Shown here: one piece after another, positions 42,233 to 54,869 of the stretch
Layout of the letters: every line of letters begins with the position of its first letter
Position numbering within the stretch: the first letter of the stretch is position 1
Source: Undaria pinnatifida
Lineage: Eukaryota > Sar > Phaeophyceae > Laminariales > Alariaceae
Reading direction: 5' to 3'
NCBI GenBank assembly: GCA_012845835.1
Contig: JABAKD010000027.1
Coordinates: 11,528,487-11,592,486 of the forward strand
Length of the DNA stretch: 64,000 bases
The notes under the pieces: generated by a model
What the model saw: the letters and a program-made list of their open reading frames with translations, nothing else
What the model was told of the DNA's origin: nothing
The model's database searches: none
Program-made: the position numbers and the translations under genes

Positions 42233-42648
42233 CGTGTGCTACGGTACGAGGGTGCCGCTTTTCGGGCCATTTTTTTGGTCTGGAGAGACGGGGAACATCA
42301 ACGCCTTTTCAACTGGAAACCCGGTTTTCGGGGGGAAATACCTGGAATTAGGGATGAGACGGGATTTGGGGCTCGAAAAAAAAAGCAGGGGGTTAACCCT
42401 TAATCGTCGGGATCTAGTGCTTTTTGCGCAATAGTACGTGTCGCACAGCTATCGATCTATGTATAGTCTATACTAGTATTAGTTTATTCGTGTGTTAGTA
42501 TTAGTATTATTGGTTGTATGGGCTTCTTCATGGGGTTACATTTTCGTTTTTCTATAAATCGGAGTTAGGGGTGGAGGTATGATATAGCATGGAGCTCCTC
42601 GAGTAAACATGGCCTCGGAAAAAGGTGCACCTCTGTGTACAGCCGTGT
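42233..42648. mobile_element. MITE, GCGTGCTACGATA-TIR family, longer variant
   Basis: Left end GTGTGCTACGGTACGAGGGTG, right end AAAGGTGCACCTCTGTGTAC. The interior includes a stretch translating as AFSTGNPVFGGKYLEL, a peptide also seen near 22.0 and 48.1 kb. Confidence 0.5.
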
Positions 42649-42666
42649 GTTAGGGTTAACGCCATT

Positions 42667-42953
42667 TGTTAAGGACTTTAGTAGGGTATTAGTCCGTTTG
42701 ACCACTTGCACAGGTTAACCAATAGCTTACCCAAACTAAGCCTTGTAACACTCTCCCCCCCTGAAACGGCGGGATAGCAGGTCGGCCGAATATATGGCGG
42801 ACCTCTGTCAATATCCAAGCCGCTTCATTCCCTGGGATACCAGGGAGAGTATTTTTCAAGTTCGACATGGGGAAAATCTGAAAAGTTTATTGTTGTGGAC
42901 GGTGGGGATCGAACCCACGACCCAAAAAACCCATGGTCCTGCCGTCGACGCCA
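42667..42953 (-). mobile_element. TRIM copy with one intact LTR
   Basis: LTR 42667-42750 (TGTTAAGG ... TTGTAACA), polypurine tract, the same internal region as the 39.7-kb array, and the primer-binding site 42936-42953. The second LTR is degenerate (CTTGTGAAATTAAAGGTGGG instead of TTTGTTAAGGAATTAGTGGG). Confidence 0.7.
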
Positions 42954-43090
42954 CTTGTGAAATTAAAGGTGGGGACACAGAGTGCCCCCTGCAGGTCTGC
43001 CAATTGAGCAGGTCTTCGGAGAGTACTCACTTTCGTTCCTTCGTAGCGATGTAGCTTTATTCGTTTCCACCAAGCCCGGGATAGCTTCTG

Positions 43091-43116
43091 AGATCGGAGG
43101 CGCGTGCCTCCGATCT
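43091..43116. repeat. Perfect hairpin, 11-bp stem, 4-base loop
   Basis: AGATCGGAGGC, loop GCGT, GCCTCCGATCT. Flanks are unremarkable. It could be a terminator-like structure or a palindrome relic; no gene ends next to it. Confidence 0.6.
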
Positions 43117-43599
43117 AATTCCTAACTTCCCCGAATATAAACCGCCAACCTTATCATACGAAACCCATCCAAATGATCTCAAATTCGGATACCTACAGGC
43201 CTTTCGAGGCCGTATCTTAACACGTGTCATCGGGTTTCTGTACCCGGTAAGTTTTATTTTGTTTTTAGTATTTTGTTGCGGGGAGAGTGGAGAGTGGATA
43301 TGGAGATTATTAACTGGCTGCTTTACATGAATATATTCGACTTACATCGGAACGGCATCTACGCTATATTGTCGGAGGGCAAAAAATAAAATAATAGCTG
43401 GTAATATTTTGTAGGGAGTCCCTTATATTTTATTTCTTACCTGAGTTTCGTATTTTTGTGTTGAAATCTGTATTGTATTCATCGTCGTTCTTACTCCCCA
43501 GCTCAACTCGTAAGAGGTTTTACGGTCAGCGACCTTCCGGACAAGCCTTGGTCGCAGGTATCTTCTCTTTTCTAACTGTACGTTTTACGCATTAAACTG

Positions 43600-44890
43600 C
43601 TATTTCCACCCACATAATTTTAGCATAGCCCGTGCCCGTGCTGATTCCTCATACGAGAAGAGACGAACTCTGTGGTCACAAACTATGAGAAGACAAGAGA
43701 CACAGCAGCGCAAAAGAAATACAGCACGGTGATTTGACCAAGCAGTTCCAACCGCAACGAACACGCCGGCAAAAAACAACAATTATGCAAGCCAGCATAA
43801 CTTCCCTTCACATGTACCTGGTACTGCTTTCTGTGCCACGCATCATACCAACAGCAGCAGTAGCATATACTCCGAGTAATTATTACTACCCCCACGGGTA
43901 TGCGGGTTCTTGCTGAATCGGTTTTCCTCTTGCCCTTGCATTCCTTTTGTCCCTTTCTCCGTCTCAACTTGTGTTTAATGACTTTTTCTTTTTGCTTTGC
44001 TTTTTGCCGTTTCTGCGTACTCTTTGAGGGCCATGGAGGCAACGATACCGGCATGGACACCGCCGGCTAAGATGCTACAGTTGAGGAGAGGACAGACCAG
44101 GAAGCAATGCTCCCAACCCTCCAGTAGTTGCATTCGGAACCCAGCTTAGGTGTAACTTGGGTGTTGCCGCCGACGTCGGCCGGGTGCTGCCATCTCACTC
44201 GTTGCTGCAGCTGTGTTTTCGTTTGCTTCATTGTTTAGCTTCGTTTTTTCATTGGCTACGGGGGCGACGATGACGGTGTGTTCACCGTCGTCGTCAGAAG
44301 CAGTGGTGAGCAGGTGATGGGTCATCCGGCAATGCCCCTACTCCGACAGTACGGTCGTTCGAAACCCAACATGGGTGCAGCCCCCAGCGTTGGTTGCTAG
44401 CTGCTGGCTGGGTGGCAGACTGACTGTTGTTTGTTGTGCTGTTGTTTTTTCATTTTTATCGTGCCATCCTGTTCCCCTCTTCTATTTTTTTTTTGTTTTC
44501 CGAGGTTGTGTTTCCTTCTTTCTCCCTCTGCTTGTCAGTTGTACCGTTTTCTTTGTTCCCTTCTTTTTTTTTACTTTTTGTTGCAAACCACAGTAGTCTG
44601 GTGTGCTGGCTTGAAAAAAAAATTGCCCGCGTGTTCATTGCGGTTGGTGTTGCATGGCCAAATCACATTGCTTGCTGACTTGCAATGTGTATCTCTGTCT
44701 CGTGTGTTCATGACCACAACAGAGAGTTCGTCCCTTTTGGAGGAGGAGGCATCGGCACGGACACTGGTTGTGCTGGATGTACATTCGTGGAAATATCAGT
44801 TTAATGTGAAGAACACAGACAGACATTAGTCTAATGGTCACGATGGAACGCTCGGAAATGTCAGTGTAAAATGTGAAGAACACACGGCAC
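43600..44890. repeat. Repeat family D copies
   Basis: Minus-oriented at 44690-44890 (TGTTCTTCACATTAAACTG ... CCAGTGTCCGTGC on the minus strand) and a diverged copy around 43600-43790. Related plus-strand copies: 51540-51700, 53995-54190, 58865-59110, 63480-63700. Common words: TTCACATTAAACCG, CAGTGTCCGTGCTGA, TCTGTGGTCACA. Long frames across these blocks have no coding support. Confidence 0.5.
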
Positions 44891-45215
44891 CAGCCAGTAC
44901 ATATCGACATATTCAAGAAAAGGTTGAGCCACACTTACTTTGATGTGCACAATTGGTCTTAATATTAGTACGTAAGAGGAAGGTGGGTATCCTTACGTTG
45001 GGTTTGGTTAGGTTCGATTGATTTGATTTTTGATTGGGTTCAGGAGAACATCCCGCGGTGGTATATATAGGCTGTGGGGCAAAAGACTGAAAGACAGCAG
45101 TAGTAGAGCGCATACCACATATTCGAGAAAGCGGTCGACGCACCGGCTGTGTACGAGACGAAGGCGGGTTGTCCCTACATTGTTGGTTGGTTGCGTTGCA
45201 TTGGGTTAGGCTTGG

Positions 45216-45217
45216 GG

Positions 45218-45303
<86 letters not shown>
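45216..45303. repeat. (GTT)n microsatellite
   Basis: Roughly 29 uninterrupted GTT units. The poly-Val/poly-Thr/poly-Asn frames here are artefacts. It is followed by the block CTCACATTAACTCGCATAATC shared with 38.85 kb. Confidence 0.95.
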
Positions 45304-45458
45304 CTCACATTAACTCGCATAATCAAGTCCGTGGTCACAGGACAGGCTCCAGTCACTGCAGCTGAGGAATACGCTAGGGAAAAACACAAAAAAAGGGGTT
45401 GTGGGTACCTTACCGTTTTTTCGACAACATGGTTGACATAGTCTGTAAATTTTATATA

Positions 45459-45487
45459 CCCTAACCCTCTCCCTAACCCTAGCCCAA
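45459..45487. repeat. Interstitial CCCTAA-type repeat
   Basis: CCCTAACCCT, CTCCCTAACCCTAGCCC: degenerate copies of the CCCTAA telomere-type unit. Confidence 0.45.
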
Positions 45488-46929
45488 TGAAACGCAACAA
45501 CCAATTTACGGTGAAACTGCCTTCGTTTCGTGCACAAGTAGTGTGCGTCAACCATGTTGTCAAAAAAACAGTAAGCTCTACTCAGGGGTAGGGTACACAT
45601 CATTTACAAGAGAACGTCGGGCATTTTCTCGCATAAGTGGGTAAGGTACCCTCGTAAAAGATGCTGACGTACGCGCGGGTAAGGGATGTCTAGTCCGTTG
45701 AGCTTCCCTCAGCTGCCGTGAAAGAATCAGTTGTATCAAGTTATTACTTGTAGGATGATAAGTTGACGAGCACATTTGTTGCAGGGGTGGGGTGCATAGT
45801 CTATAAATGATGTTGGTCGGGTATTTGCGCGGACAAACATCTCCTACGACGTGTTTCGGGAAAAGTCTCGAGCTCCTCAGACATGTCGTTAGGATCTCAG
45901 AAACTTCTGCTGCACCCCTGCCTAGCGCGAGATGACGATTGGATACCTAGAGGTCTGGCAATAATTCAAAAAGTTGACGTCAACCAGTTTTCCGAATAAG
46001 TGGCACCAGTAAGCTACACGCTACCCTCACCAGGAAACGCGCAAAAAAACAAAAGCGCTCCTGAGGAGGCACTAGGAACGATTTTAACGTAGCCTTGCCT
46101 GGCGTCGCCGAAAGCGTTAAAGCTCGAGCTGACGAAATCTGACGGCTGTGGAATGCACTAGTTTAATACACTAAAATAACACTCCATGCAGCTGGCCACC
46201 CCGTGACAATTTAGCTGGCGGTATATCCATCCAGCTCTTACCTTTCACCACTATTGCGAAACTATAACTCGGCTAATATTCTAATTCAAAGAAAATAGTA
46301 CCCGTGGGTAGTTTATTCGGTATCGTGACAAGCCGATTCAACACGTGGCCTTAAACCGGATGGCCTTAAATGGATGAAGCAAGCCTGAAAAAACACAGTA
46401 AAACAACAAACAAAGAAAAAAAACATAATATAGTAATAAATGCTGGTCCTGCATAGTCTGTACATACATGTACAACTTGTCTGGTATGCTGACTTGCGTA
46501 TGTCCCGATTTCGTTTTCAGTACGTTGGGCATTGCATGGGCAAAATCCCCTTGTTACTAACCCCGCATTCGCGTTGAATATATCCGTCCCGTAATTTGAA
46601 AGCGCAGCGACCTTTTATGTCTTTAGGGCAAGGCATCGGCACGTCGGCACGGGCGCGGACAGGTGGGACGAATGGTTTTATGTGAGAAGAACGAAAACAC
46701 GCACACATATGTGTGTCATACGGTTGGGCTGGGAGACCGGTGGAAACCATGCATGAAACTAAACGCGGGGGGAGTGGGAACTATTAATACCATACAAGTA
46801 TACAGCGGTGAAAACGTACCACGGGTACAAGATAATATCGCACCATTGTTATTATTATTTCATTTGTAATCCGACAATGTCCGGCGCTAGTGTAGCTAAT
46901 GAATAGCACCGCGGGTAGGCGCAATTCTA

Positions 46930-47420
46930 TGCGAGTCGACGAGAATAAAAGGCTGGAGGCTGCTTGCGATAAAACTGAAGAGACGTGCCGTCGCGGGGAG
47001 CCGGGAACAAGAGCCTGCTTGGCGACCCCGGATTTGAGTCACGTCTAGGGACAGAGAAAGGCAGAGAAAGACGAAGGAATGCGCAAAGATAACAGATGGG
47101 ATGAGAAAACAAAAAAGGCGTAACCAAGCCAGTCGTCCCGGTGGTCTAGTACTAAACCCCGAACGCTACGTGCTGAGGTTGGCATCAGAGGTTCAAATAT
47201 TGGCGCAGCAGTAGTTATAGTTACGAAGATTTTTGTTCTCCAGAGACGTCAACTGCCGAGAGCGCTTTATGGCGTGGGTATAGCCCAATTCAACGCGAGT
47301 CGACGAGAGGGAAGAAAATACTGAATTACTCGGGATAAAAAACGAAGGCCCATATCATGCGGTACCTAGTGGGGAGGGGAGAGACGAGAGCCTATTTCGT
47401 GGCCCCCCGGATCTGAGTTA
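46930..47420. repeat. Diverged direct repeat pair with tRNA-like relic between
   Basis: 46930-47050 and 47290-47420 share GCGAGTCGACGAGA, GGGGAG, AAGAGCCT/GAGAGCCT and CCCCGGATYTGAGT. Between them, 47135-47207 has box A-like TGGTCTAGTACTAA and box B-like GGTTCAAAT, which may be a decayed tRNA-derived SINE. No cloverleaf can be drawn. Confidence 0.35.
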
Positions 47421-47424
47421 CGAC

Positions 47425-47698
47425 ACGTGCTACAAATAGAGGTAGAACGTTTCATCTTGAATTTTTTGTGAACGATGGGACTCCTTAACCCAACAGTCGT
47501 CGGAAAAGAAAAATAATAGGCCATTTTTCTTTGCATGATTCTCGTTGTGTACCTAGCTAGGCCAGGGGATGTTTCATCCGGTATGGCAGTTTTATTTTTG
47601 GCCCAAATCAAGTTTTTTTAGGGAGGTGTCTTGAAGCTCCCAAATTGAGGAGTAGTATTAGAAAAAAAAGTGGTGCACCTCTCTATCGTAGCGCGCGT
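47425..47698. mobile_element. MITE, GCGTGCTACGATA-TIR family
   Basis: Left end CACGTGCTACAAATAGAGG, right end GTGGTGCACCTCTCTATCG; all interior blocks of the family are present. The best-kept copy in the window with the one at 20.1 kb. Confidence 0.62.
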
Positions 47699-47967
47699 GT
47701 TTCGCTTTTTCAACGAGGGAGAAGGAGGAAAAGAAAGAGCGAAGATAGTAAATGGGGTGAGCGAAAAAAAAAGTGACAAATACAGTCGGTAAAAACATGG
47801 TGGGTTAATCGAAAATCCAGAAGCCCTTTGTTTTGGTGCCTTGAACTTGGAAGAGCGCAAAACTGAGCAAAACTGATGTTTTTTACGGCTTCGAGCATTC
47901 GAGGCAGAGCGGGCTGCTTGGGTATCGGTGATACATTTCGTGTCCGAGCTGAACTTATGCCGACAAG

Positions 47968-48219
47968 ATGCGCGACGTGACCCCGTTCGAACTGCTGGAG
48001 ATGGTGGATAACATCGCACTTGTCACGTCTTGGGTAGCTACAATGCCCCGCTCTAAAATGCTTGACCCATTTACAACTGGAAACTCGCCTTGGGGGACTA
48101 AACTACTCGGATTTAGTACTGGGAGGGGTTCTGAGGCTCTTAAGAAGTTAATGAAGGAGGCAAGCAAACAAGACGCAGAAAATATGTTGAGAATGATGAG
48201 CAACCTGTCTGCGGGATAA
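47968..48219 (+). CDS. Small hypothetical protein, 83 aa
   Basis: ATG to TAA, rich in Met, Lys, Leu and Ser. N-terminus MRDVTPFELLEMVDNIALV; middle PFTTGNSPWGTKLLGFSTGR; C-terminus helical and charged (KKLMKEASKQDAENMLRMM). The middle segment recurs as DNA and peptide near 22.0 kb and within a MITE at 42.3 kb, so this may belong to a mobile element. It may also be a terminal exon: an AG directly precedes the ATG. Confidence 0.35.
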   Translation: MRDVTPFELLEMVDNIALVTSWVATMPRSKMLDPFTTGNSPWGTKLLGFSTGRGSEALKKLMKEASKQDAENMLRMMSNLSAG

Positions 48220-48830
48220 AATAAGGCCGTGTGTGGACCGGGCGGAAAGCGCAGCCACGTCGTAGCCACCCGACGTAGCCACCTGTGAATGAATATGATA
48301 TGGCAACGGCTTCACTCGAAGGCCTTGAGCTCAAGGAGCTCTTGTTATCGAGTTGACCTGTAAAGAATATACCAGGTATCGACGTGACGGATAAAACTGA
48401 ACAACAGAAACAATTTATACTACCGGTAGGCCCCTATACCATACACAACAGGTATCATATTGATTTCATACACGCTCGACACTCGACAGCGAATCAATGT
48501 CACTGGAAAGAAACCAGACACAGACGAGCCACGAGACATGACTCATTCTTGAAGCCGCTTAGTGCATGGCAGACACGATACGTTCTACGATCCTAAAAAT
48601 GATGTAAAGAAACATACCAGGTACCAGGCATAGGATTAAGTACGGAAAATGGGGGGGCGCACACACGCCATTCTCGGTGCAGTATCGACTATTACTGCTC
48701 TAGTATCGACGTGGGGCGCCGCCGTCCACACATGGTATCGATTTATTAAGTCGATACAATGATAATATGTACAGCACACACATGATACCGATATGTCTTG
48801 CCGACGCGCTGGCTGGTACTACAATAACTG

Positions 48831-49290
48831 ATGCGTTCCTCGCACAACCGTCAGATTAGTCCCCGTCAAGGATTTATAGCTGCTGCACAGATTGAATCCC
48901 CCCCCCCTCTACTACCCCGTCCACCCCCCGCCCCCGGTCCCCACTCCTTGAACAATATCCGCCCTCTCCTCACCGGTTGTAGTACGACTTACAGGATACA
49001 CTTGATAAACTGATGTCTTTCCTTCCACAGCTGTCAGGTTTTGTCCCCCTCAGAAACGAGTTTTTTATAGTTGCCGCGCACAGATTGATTAACATCACCC
49101 TGTTGACCCTGGTACAAGCTACATTGTAGTTGCAAGTTAAGTCGCCGACCTATATCCTTAATGAGGACACACACCCAGTAATACGCGCGATCGGAGTATT
49201 AGTATTACACACAGCTTGCACAGATGAGTTGCGACGAAATCTTCGATCCCACACCACCTGGAGCGTATTTTTATTTACACAATACATTGG
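48831..49290 (+). repeat. Family A repeat, two nested copies of the CCTCAGAAACG segment
   Basis: Matches 23.36-23.64 kb in the same orientation and 52.6-53.3 kb reversed. It ends in the module GCACAGATGAGTTGCGACGAA. Confidence 0.6.
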
Positions 49291-49309
49291 TACTATTTTG
49301 CTACAGTAG

Positions 49310-49640
49310 GCGTGCCACCCGTTCGTGTCGGACCCGGCTGCCCGGCGCGTTTATCCTGACGGGTCCGACCCGTCACAGGGTCCGGGTGCGATCCAAAATC
49401 CGCCGAGTTTTTGGGCCGGGTACCCGGGTACCCGTCCCGAACCGTGTGGTACCCGTTAAGCAACGTGTCCCCGTGGTCAACATGCCTGACAATAACCTCC
49501 GGAATGGTTTCGAACACGCAGCAAACGACCCAGAGCAATACTCGCACAATACCTACCAGCTATTACGCATGCAGCTACGACGGCTATCCATGATCATGAG
49601 CATCTCGGGCCGGTTACCCGGGTACCCGGGTACCCCTTTG
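49310..49640. repeat. Gly/Pro-codon-like CCGGGTACCCG repeats
   Basis: Clusters of GGGTACCCGGGTACCCG at 49416-49440 and 49607-49634, and GGGTCCGACCCG upstream. Similar words at 51975, 52270 and 54620-54790 mark a dispersed low-complexity family. Confidence 0.5.
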
Positions 49641-49828
49641 ACAACGCGTGCCCGTGGTCAACATTCCTGACAATACCTTTAGACACTTTTCAACACGAAA
49701 GAAACGATCCAGACCAACACTCACAACGAAAAAAGCATGTGCTGCGGCTTCTTTCGCCGACAGCAACCAACAATAATAGTACAGTGATAGTACGAATGCA
49801 ACGGAACTCTCCTTGCCATCAAACAACC

Positions 49829-51105
49829 TTAAGAGTTCATTTCTCGGTTTTTTACCGGAAGTTTCGGTTTTTCACGAAATAATTTGGGGGGGAAACTGAA
49901 AACTAAAATCCCGAAAAAATACTGGCCTCGAATTTTTTCCAGTTTTTCGGGGGGAAAACTTATTTTTGTATATACAAAGGTGTAGAGGCGCACCGTTCGA
50001 GCTGTGCCATCACTCGCGAGCGTACGAGACTGAGCAGAGTCGTTCCCAAGGTCATTGGCACGTTGGGCGTGATAGCGCGACGAGATGGTGATGAATTCCA
50101 CTCCCCAACGTACCGACATCTGCCTACGAGTTTGGCCGAATCCAGTGCGACAACCACGCGGGTGACGTCCGCGAGCGTTGCTGCCGCGTAGTGACGGTTC
50201 TGTGCCGAGTGGACGATTTTTTCCGAGCCAACCGAGGCTCGTACTCGTTAAGATTTTACCCTCGTTGATTTCAGTAAAATATCGAAATTCCATCCAAAAC
50301 CGAAATGTTGTACGTACGTATCGGTAAGAACGACCGCAAGAACGACCCTAAGAAGGCTCTTCTTCCCCCTCCCTCCCCACGGCGGCACGTGCCTTCATTG
50401 TTATCGCGCGAAGGTGTCGGCCTGCTTTCTCCCCTCGTCGACTCGCATCGACGCGCGCCTTCCCGTGCCGCTGGGCGCTCTCGGCAGTTGGTTCCTTGAA
50501 AAAAAAAAAATCGCAACTAAAACTCAAAAGTTGAACCCACGCGAGGTTCGACCCCAGAACAAGCTTACGGTTAAGGATGTCATGATGTTATGATGATGTT
50601 ATGATGATGTTGTAATACTTCGAAGTACACCCCGATTTTCCCCGCCGCGAGCCTTGAGCCACTCGAGGGTAGGTGGCTCAAGTAACTCACAGGCAAAAGA
50701 GAAGTTCTATATACCTGTTGATCACATCACGTACTATTACTAATACCCCGCCTTCTATGCGGTTTCTGTTGACCACATGTCATGTAGTAATACTAATGCC
50801 CCGCCTTCTAATGCGGGTTTTGTTGACCACATGTCATGTAATAATACGATGTTCAATACTATAATACCTACCCTCTAGTCTATGCGGGTTATATGGTATC
50901 AATGCACAGAATGGTTGTGGAAAATCGTCCCATAAATCGTCCTATTGACCCTCACAACATCCAGGGGAGTAACCGACCAACATCTTTCATAAGGACAAAA
51001 TATAGAACACGCGCGAACGACCTTCCGTGAAAATTGTGAAACTGTGTATTAACGACCAGGTTTTATTCACAAACACCACTATATCACAAATGAAACACAC
51101 ATCTA
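49829..51105. other. No supported gene
   Basis: Some open frames on the minus strand (49829-50516) lack domains and coherent codon bias. There are repeated GTTGACCACATGTCATGTA words at 50767-50842 and a degenerate family A copy at 50930-51150. Confidence 0.4.
50653..50682. repeat. 10-bp stem hairpin CTTGAGCCAC/GTGGCTCAAG
   Basis: The loop contains TCGAGGGTAG. It resembles the CACTCG palindrome family (GCCACTCG). Confidence 0.5.
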
Positions 51106-52312
51106 ATGTACCACGCAGCTTGCAAAGTTGAATTTCAACCGTTCAATCAGTCGTACTTCCCAGCTGACGTTTTTCATTTTGTTTACAACATGAAAATGTT
51201 TACAGCGCAATCGACCAATATTCCAATATTGTGTGGGTTCATACAGCCCACGTACAGCCTAACAGCTAAGAAGACCAACAAAGAATGTCTGGAGGTAGTA
51301 ACTCGCGCGAATGCGGGGCAGATATATAAATCACTCGAGTACCTGGTAACATTACTATGTTCTCAGATACATACTCGGGTTTGTTCCACCTTCTGCTCTG
51401 TAGGACGTACGAGAGTCAGGTAGTTTGGTCTACTTACCGGAAAGTGCCACAACACAGCAAGCAGCAGTGATCACCTTCGCTAACTTGTTGCTATATTCCC
51501 GCGGTCCGTGGTCACAAAATACAGGTTCAACAAGCGGCGTGTGCGTGTTGCGTCTTCTGCACCCTTATCAAGTCAAGCGGAATCCTTTTGTTTGTTCCTG
51601 CCATACCCCACGACACCCAGCACTCGCCAGCCCATCCAGTGTCCGTGCTGAGTGTTCATTCTAGAGGGTGTCGAGCTAGTAGAGGTGGTGGAGAGATGCT
51701 CACGAGTACCACGGCGGTATTATTATATTATTTTGTGGTCACAAACCATGGTCACATACAATCGCCACTATTATTGACGACTGCTGCTATACTGCTGTAG
51801 GTTATGGTCTACTAAACTGCTGTATGTACTACTGCTGTACGTCTACAATACAAACGAGACAGATAAGACACAAAACGCATTGCAAATGCAGGCAGAAAGG
51901 AGGTTTGACTTGACAATGCAAAGTCAAACGTTCGCACTGCTTGCTGCAGTCTAGAAATGTTACCCATTTGCCAATTACCCGGGTACTCGCGAGTATTTCC
52001 CAGCTTGCTACTTGCTACTTCCCGTTACGGGGGCGATAAACACTATATATATTCGCCAAGATTTGCGTCGCGGGTAACCGAGCCTCCAGTACCCGTTGGA
52101 TTACCTTGAAAACCCCGGGAGTGACAACGTATCATCCCCTAAACCACGTAAGCTGAGTAACGTCTCGCACATCTACTCCACAGGACATCCTTTCCAAATT
52201 GAAAAGTGCTTCTCACGCCTCACATCATACAGGACACCACTAGCTAGAGGTGTTACACCCTTTTGCCGATTACCGGGTACTGGCGAGTATTACCCAGCTT
52301 GATAATACCCTT

Positions 52313-52329
52313 TTAGGGTTAGGGTTAGG
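52313..52329 (+). repeat. Interstitial (TTAGGG)2.8
   Basis: TTAGGGTTAGGGTTAGG inside a region of CCGGGTAC words. The same unit as many protist, animal and algal telomeres. Confidence 0.6.
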
Positions 52330-52465
52330 TCACGGGTTCGAGTAAACACTTGCCAGTACTGATGGCATTTACTCTTACCATTGGTTTTTTTATAGTAATG
52401 CTTTTCAACGAATCTGCATCATCCTAGAATTTATCGAGGAATACCATTGGTTTTATTGTAAAAAA

Positions 52466-53510
52466 TGAAAAATACACTTCAACTGTGACATCGACCAAAA
52501 ATGTTTTTTTGATCTAAACTCAGGTTTGCAAGCTGCGTGTGATACTTCGATCTTATTGTATAATATTATACTCCAATCACGAGTAGCGGCATATTATTGC
52601 ATATTTGAAAAATATGGAAAAACGCACTTCAGCTGCAAGATCGACCAAAACGGATTTCGATCAAAGTAATCTTTGCAAAATTACCAGGTAATATGAAACA
52701 AAGACCCGACTAAGCGTGTCCGGCGCGCCCCGCTCATCTATTCCGATCTCTAGCTCTCTCGATTGGTATTACAATATATTACAGTATAAAAATATAATTA
52801 AACTCCAGCAGTGAGATCGAAGATTTCGTCGAAACTCATCTTTGCAAGCTGTGTGTAATACTCCGATCGCGCTTATCACTGGGTGTGTGTCTTCATTAAC
52901 GATATAGGTCGGCCGCTCCCCTTGGAATACATACAGCCGTGTAGCTATCAGGGTCAATAGGGTGATGCTAATCAATCTGTGCGCGTAAACTAAAACACCC
53001 GTTTTTGAGGGGGACAAAATCTGACAGCTGCTGTGGAAGGAAATATATCAGTTTAGGAAGCATATCCTGTAAGTCGTCTAACCGGTGAGGGGAGGGCGGG
53101 GTTTTAAGAAGGGGAAAAAAAATGGGGGCCGGGGGTGAAGGAGAGGGAGGGGCGGGGAGGGGCGAGGGCAACTGAATATGTGCGCGGAAAGTAGAACCCT
53201 TTTGCGGGGACAAATCTGACAGTTGTGGAAGGAATGCATCAGTTTAACATCTATATCCTGTAAGTCGTACAGCTGTTGTTGAGGGGAGGGCGGAATGTTC
53301 GAAGCGGGGGAGGGGGGGGGGTTATTGCTCTGGCAGATTTGGTTTTTATGTGGGGCAGCGGGAGAGAACAAAACGAAGGGGACGGGAGGGGGGGGGGGGG
53401 GGGGTCCAACCGCTTCAGGTCGCATAAATGTATACATGGTAGGAACTTACTCTACGTGCTAGGTCTATGCGATGGTGCGGGTGGTGGGAGAGGAAGGGGG
53501 GCGGGGGATT
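52466..53510 (-). repeat. Cluster of family A elements, tandemly duplicated, with G-rich ends
   Basis: Module copies at 52466-52550, 52618-52680 and 52795-52860. Then two tandem ~210-bp units (52960-53100 and 53170-53310) sharing GGGGACAAATCTGACAG, TATCCTGTAAGTCGT and GAGGGGAGGGCGG, followed by long G runs to 53510. Confidence 0.6.
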
Positions 53511-54869
53511 AAATTAATGGGAGCTACGGGATGGCTGGCTGTATAGATAGACGATGAGGTGATATCACCTGTCTCGGGTAGTGTTCATTATTCTAGCAGA
53601 TTTGATTGTAGGTGAGGCGGCGGGGGAGGGGGGGGGGGGCTTGTGCGTGTGGTGGAATGGGTGTGTGTGGTGATGGTAGAGATGGTGGCGGGGGACGGAG
53701 GTGAATGATGCCAAAAAAATCTACCTGCTTGTCACGTGTGGATGCCCACTATTTCAAAGATGAAGTATGAAGTGGAAGGGAGGGAAATTGTATGACGTGG
53801 CGGGGACCGGAGGGTACATTCACGATTCTACGACTAAAAATGCGTGCCAGATATGATAGCTATTATTCAACAGGTGTGTGATCTTGACACTAAACTGATA
53901 TTATTATATGTCTCAAATGCAAAGATGAGTTCCGACGACATAAATGTTCGACCTCAAAGCTGGGGTGTATTTTATATTTTCATTATATGATGTGTAAGAT
54001 GTGTGTATTGCCTTCAAATTAAACCGCTCTTCTTTCTACCCAACGACATCAGTACACCCAGAGTCTGTGCGGCTTCGTCCTAGAGAGATGCAAATTCTGT
54101 GGTCAGACTGTGTGAAACAGAGTAACGAAACAGTCGCAATTCATTAAGGTAAAAGCGGGTGAAGTGCTAGCGTACCTGGTACGATAACTCAACAAAACAA
54201 TCCAGACCATGAAAGGAAGCAGATAAAAAGGGAAAAAGAACATAAAAGGAAATGTGTATACGTATGAGAAATGAAAAATATAATCTTCGGGGGCTGTGAG
54301 TCGACCCAAAAGTGATTTTGATCAAAACTCAGCTTTGCGAGCTGCGTGTGATACTTCGATCGCATATCGTATTATAATGCCGACCCGCCTGTGCTTGCGT
54401 TTCAACACACGAAAAGCAAACATAGCACACCATGCTTTGGTGGCGAGCACCTAAATAATAGTGTATTGTGTGCTCGTATATGATGTATGAATGTGGGAAT
54501 CATTGTCGCAGCGAATGCTGTACCCGTTGGAGTGTACCTTCCACCCCCTTAGAATCTGTACGTTGCGGTGTTCAGGATCAAACATGATCTCAGCTAATCT
54601 CAACCAATCCTCCAGTGCCTAATTTCCCGGGTACACGGCTGTTAGGCGGGTACCCGGCGGGTTAGACGACTACTGGCCGGGTACCCACGGGAACCCGGGT
54701 ACCCGTCCAAAATAGCCGTAAATTTTCGCGAGTACCCGGGTATGTATTCCCCAATTTTAGTGTGAGTACCCGCTCAAGCCGAGTACTCGTCCGACACCTC
54801 TACAGTAGTCGTAGCCTACTGGGAATATATATGCAAAAAAAAAACGGTAGTGTTTCTGGGAGTATATTT

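Noticed and set aside
44913-45563. 216-codon frame with a long Thr run
   Set aside because: The Thr run is the (GTT)n microsatellite read on the other strand; the flanks are dispersed repeats.
49829-50516. Minus-strand frames of 154 and 81 codons as a gene
   Set aside because: No consistent frame, domain, or splice signals; much of it is simple T- or A-rich sequence read through.
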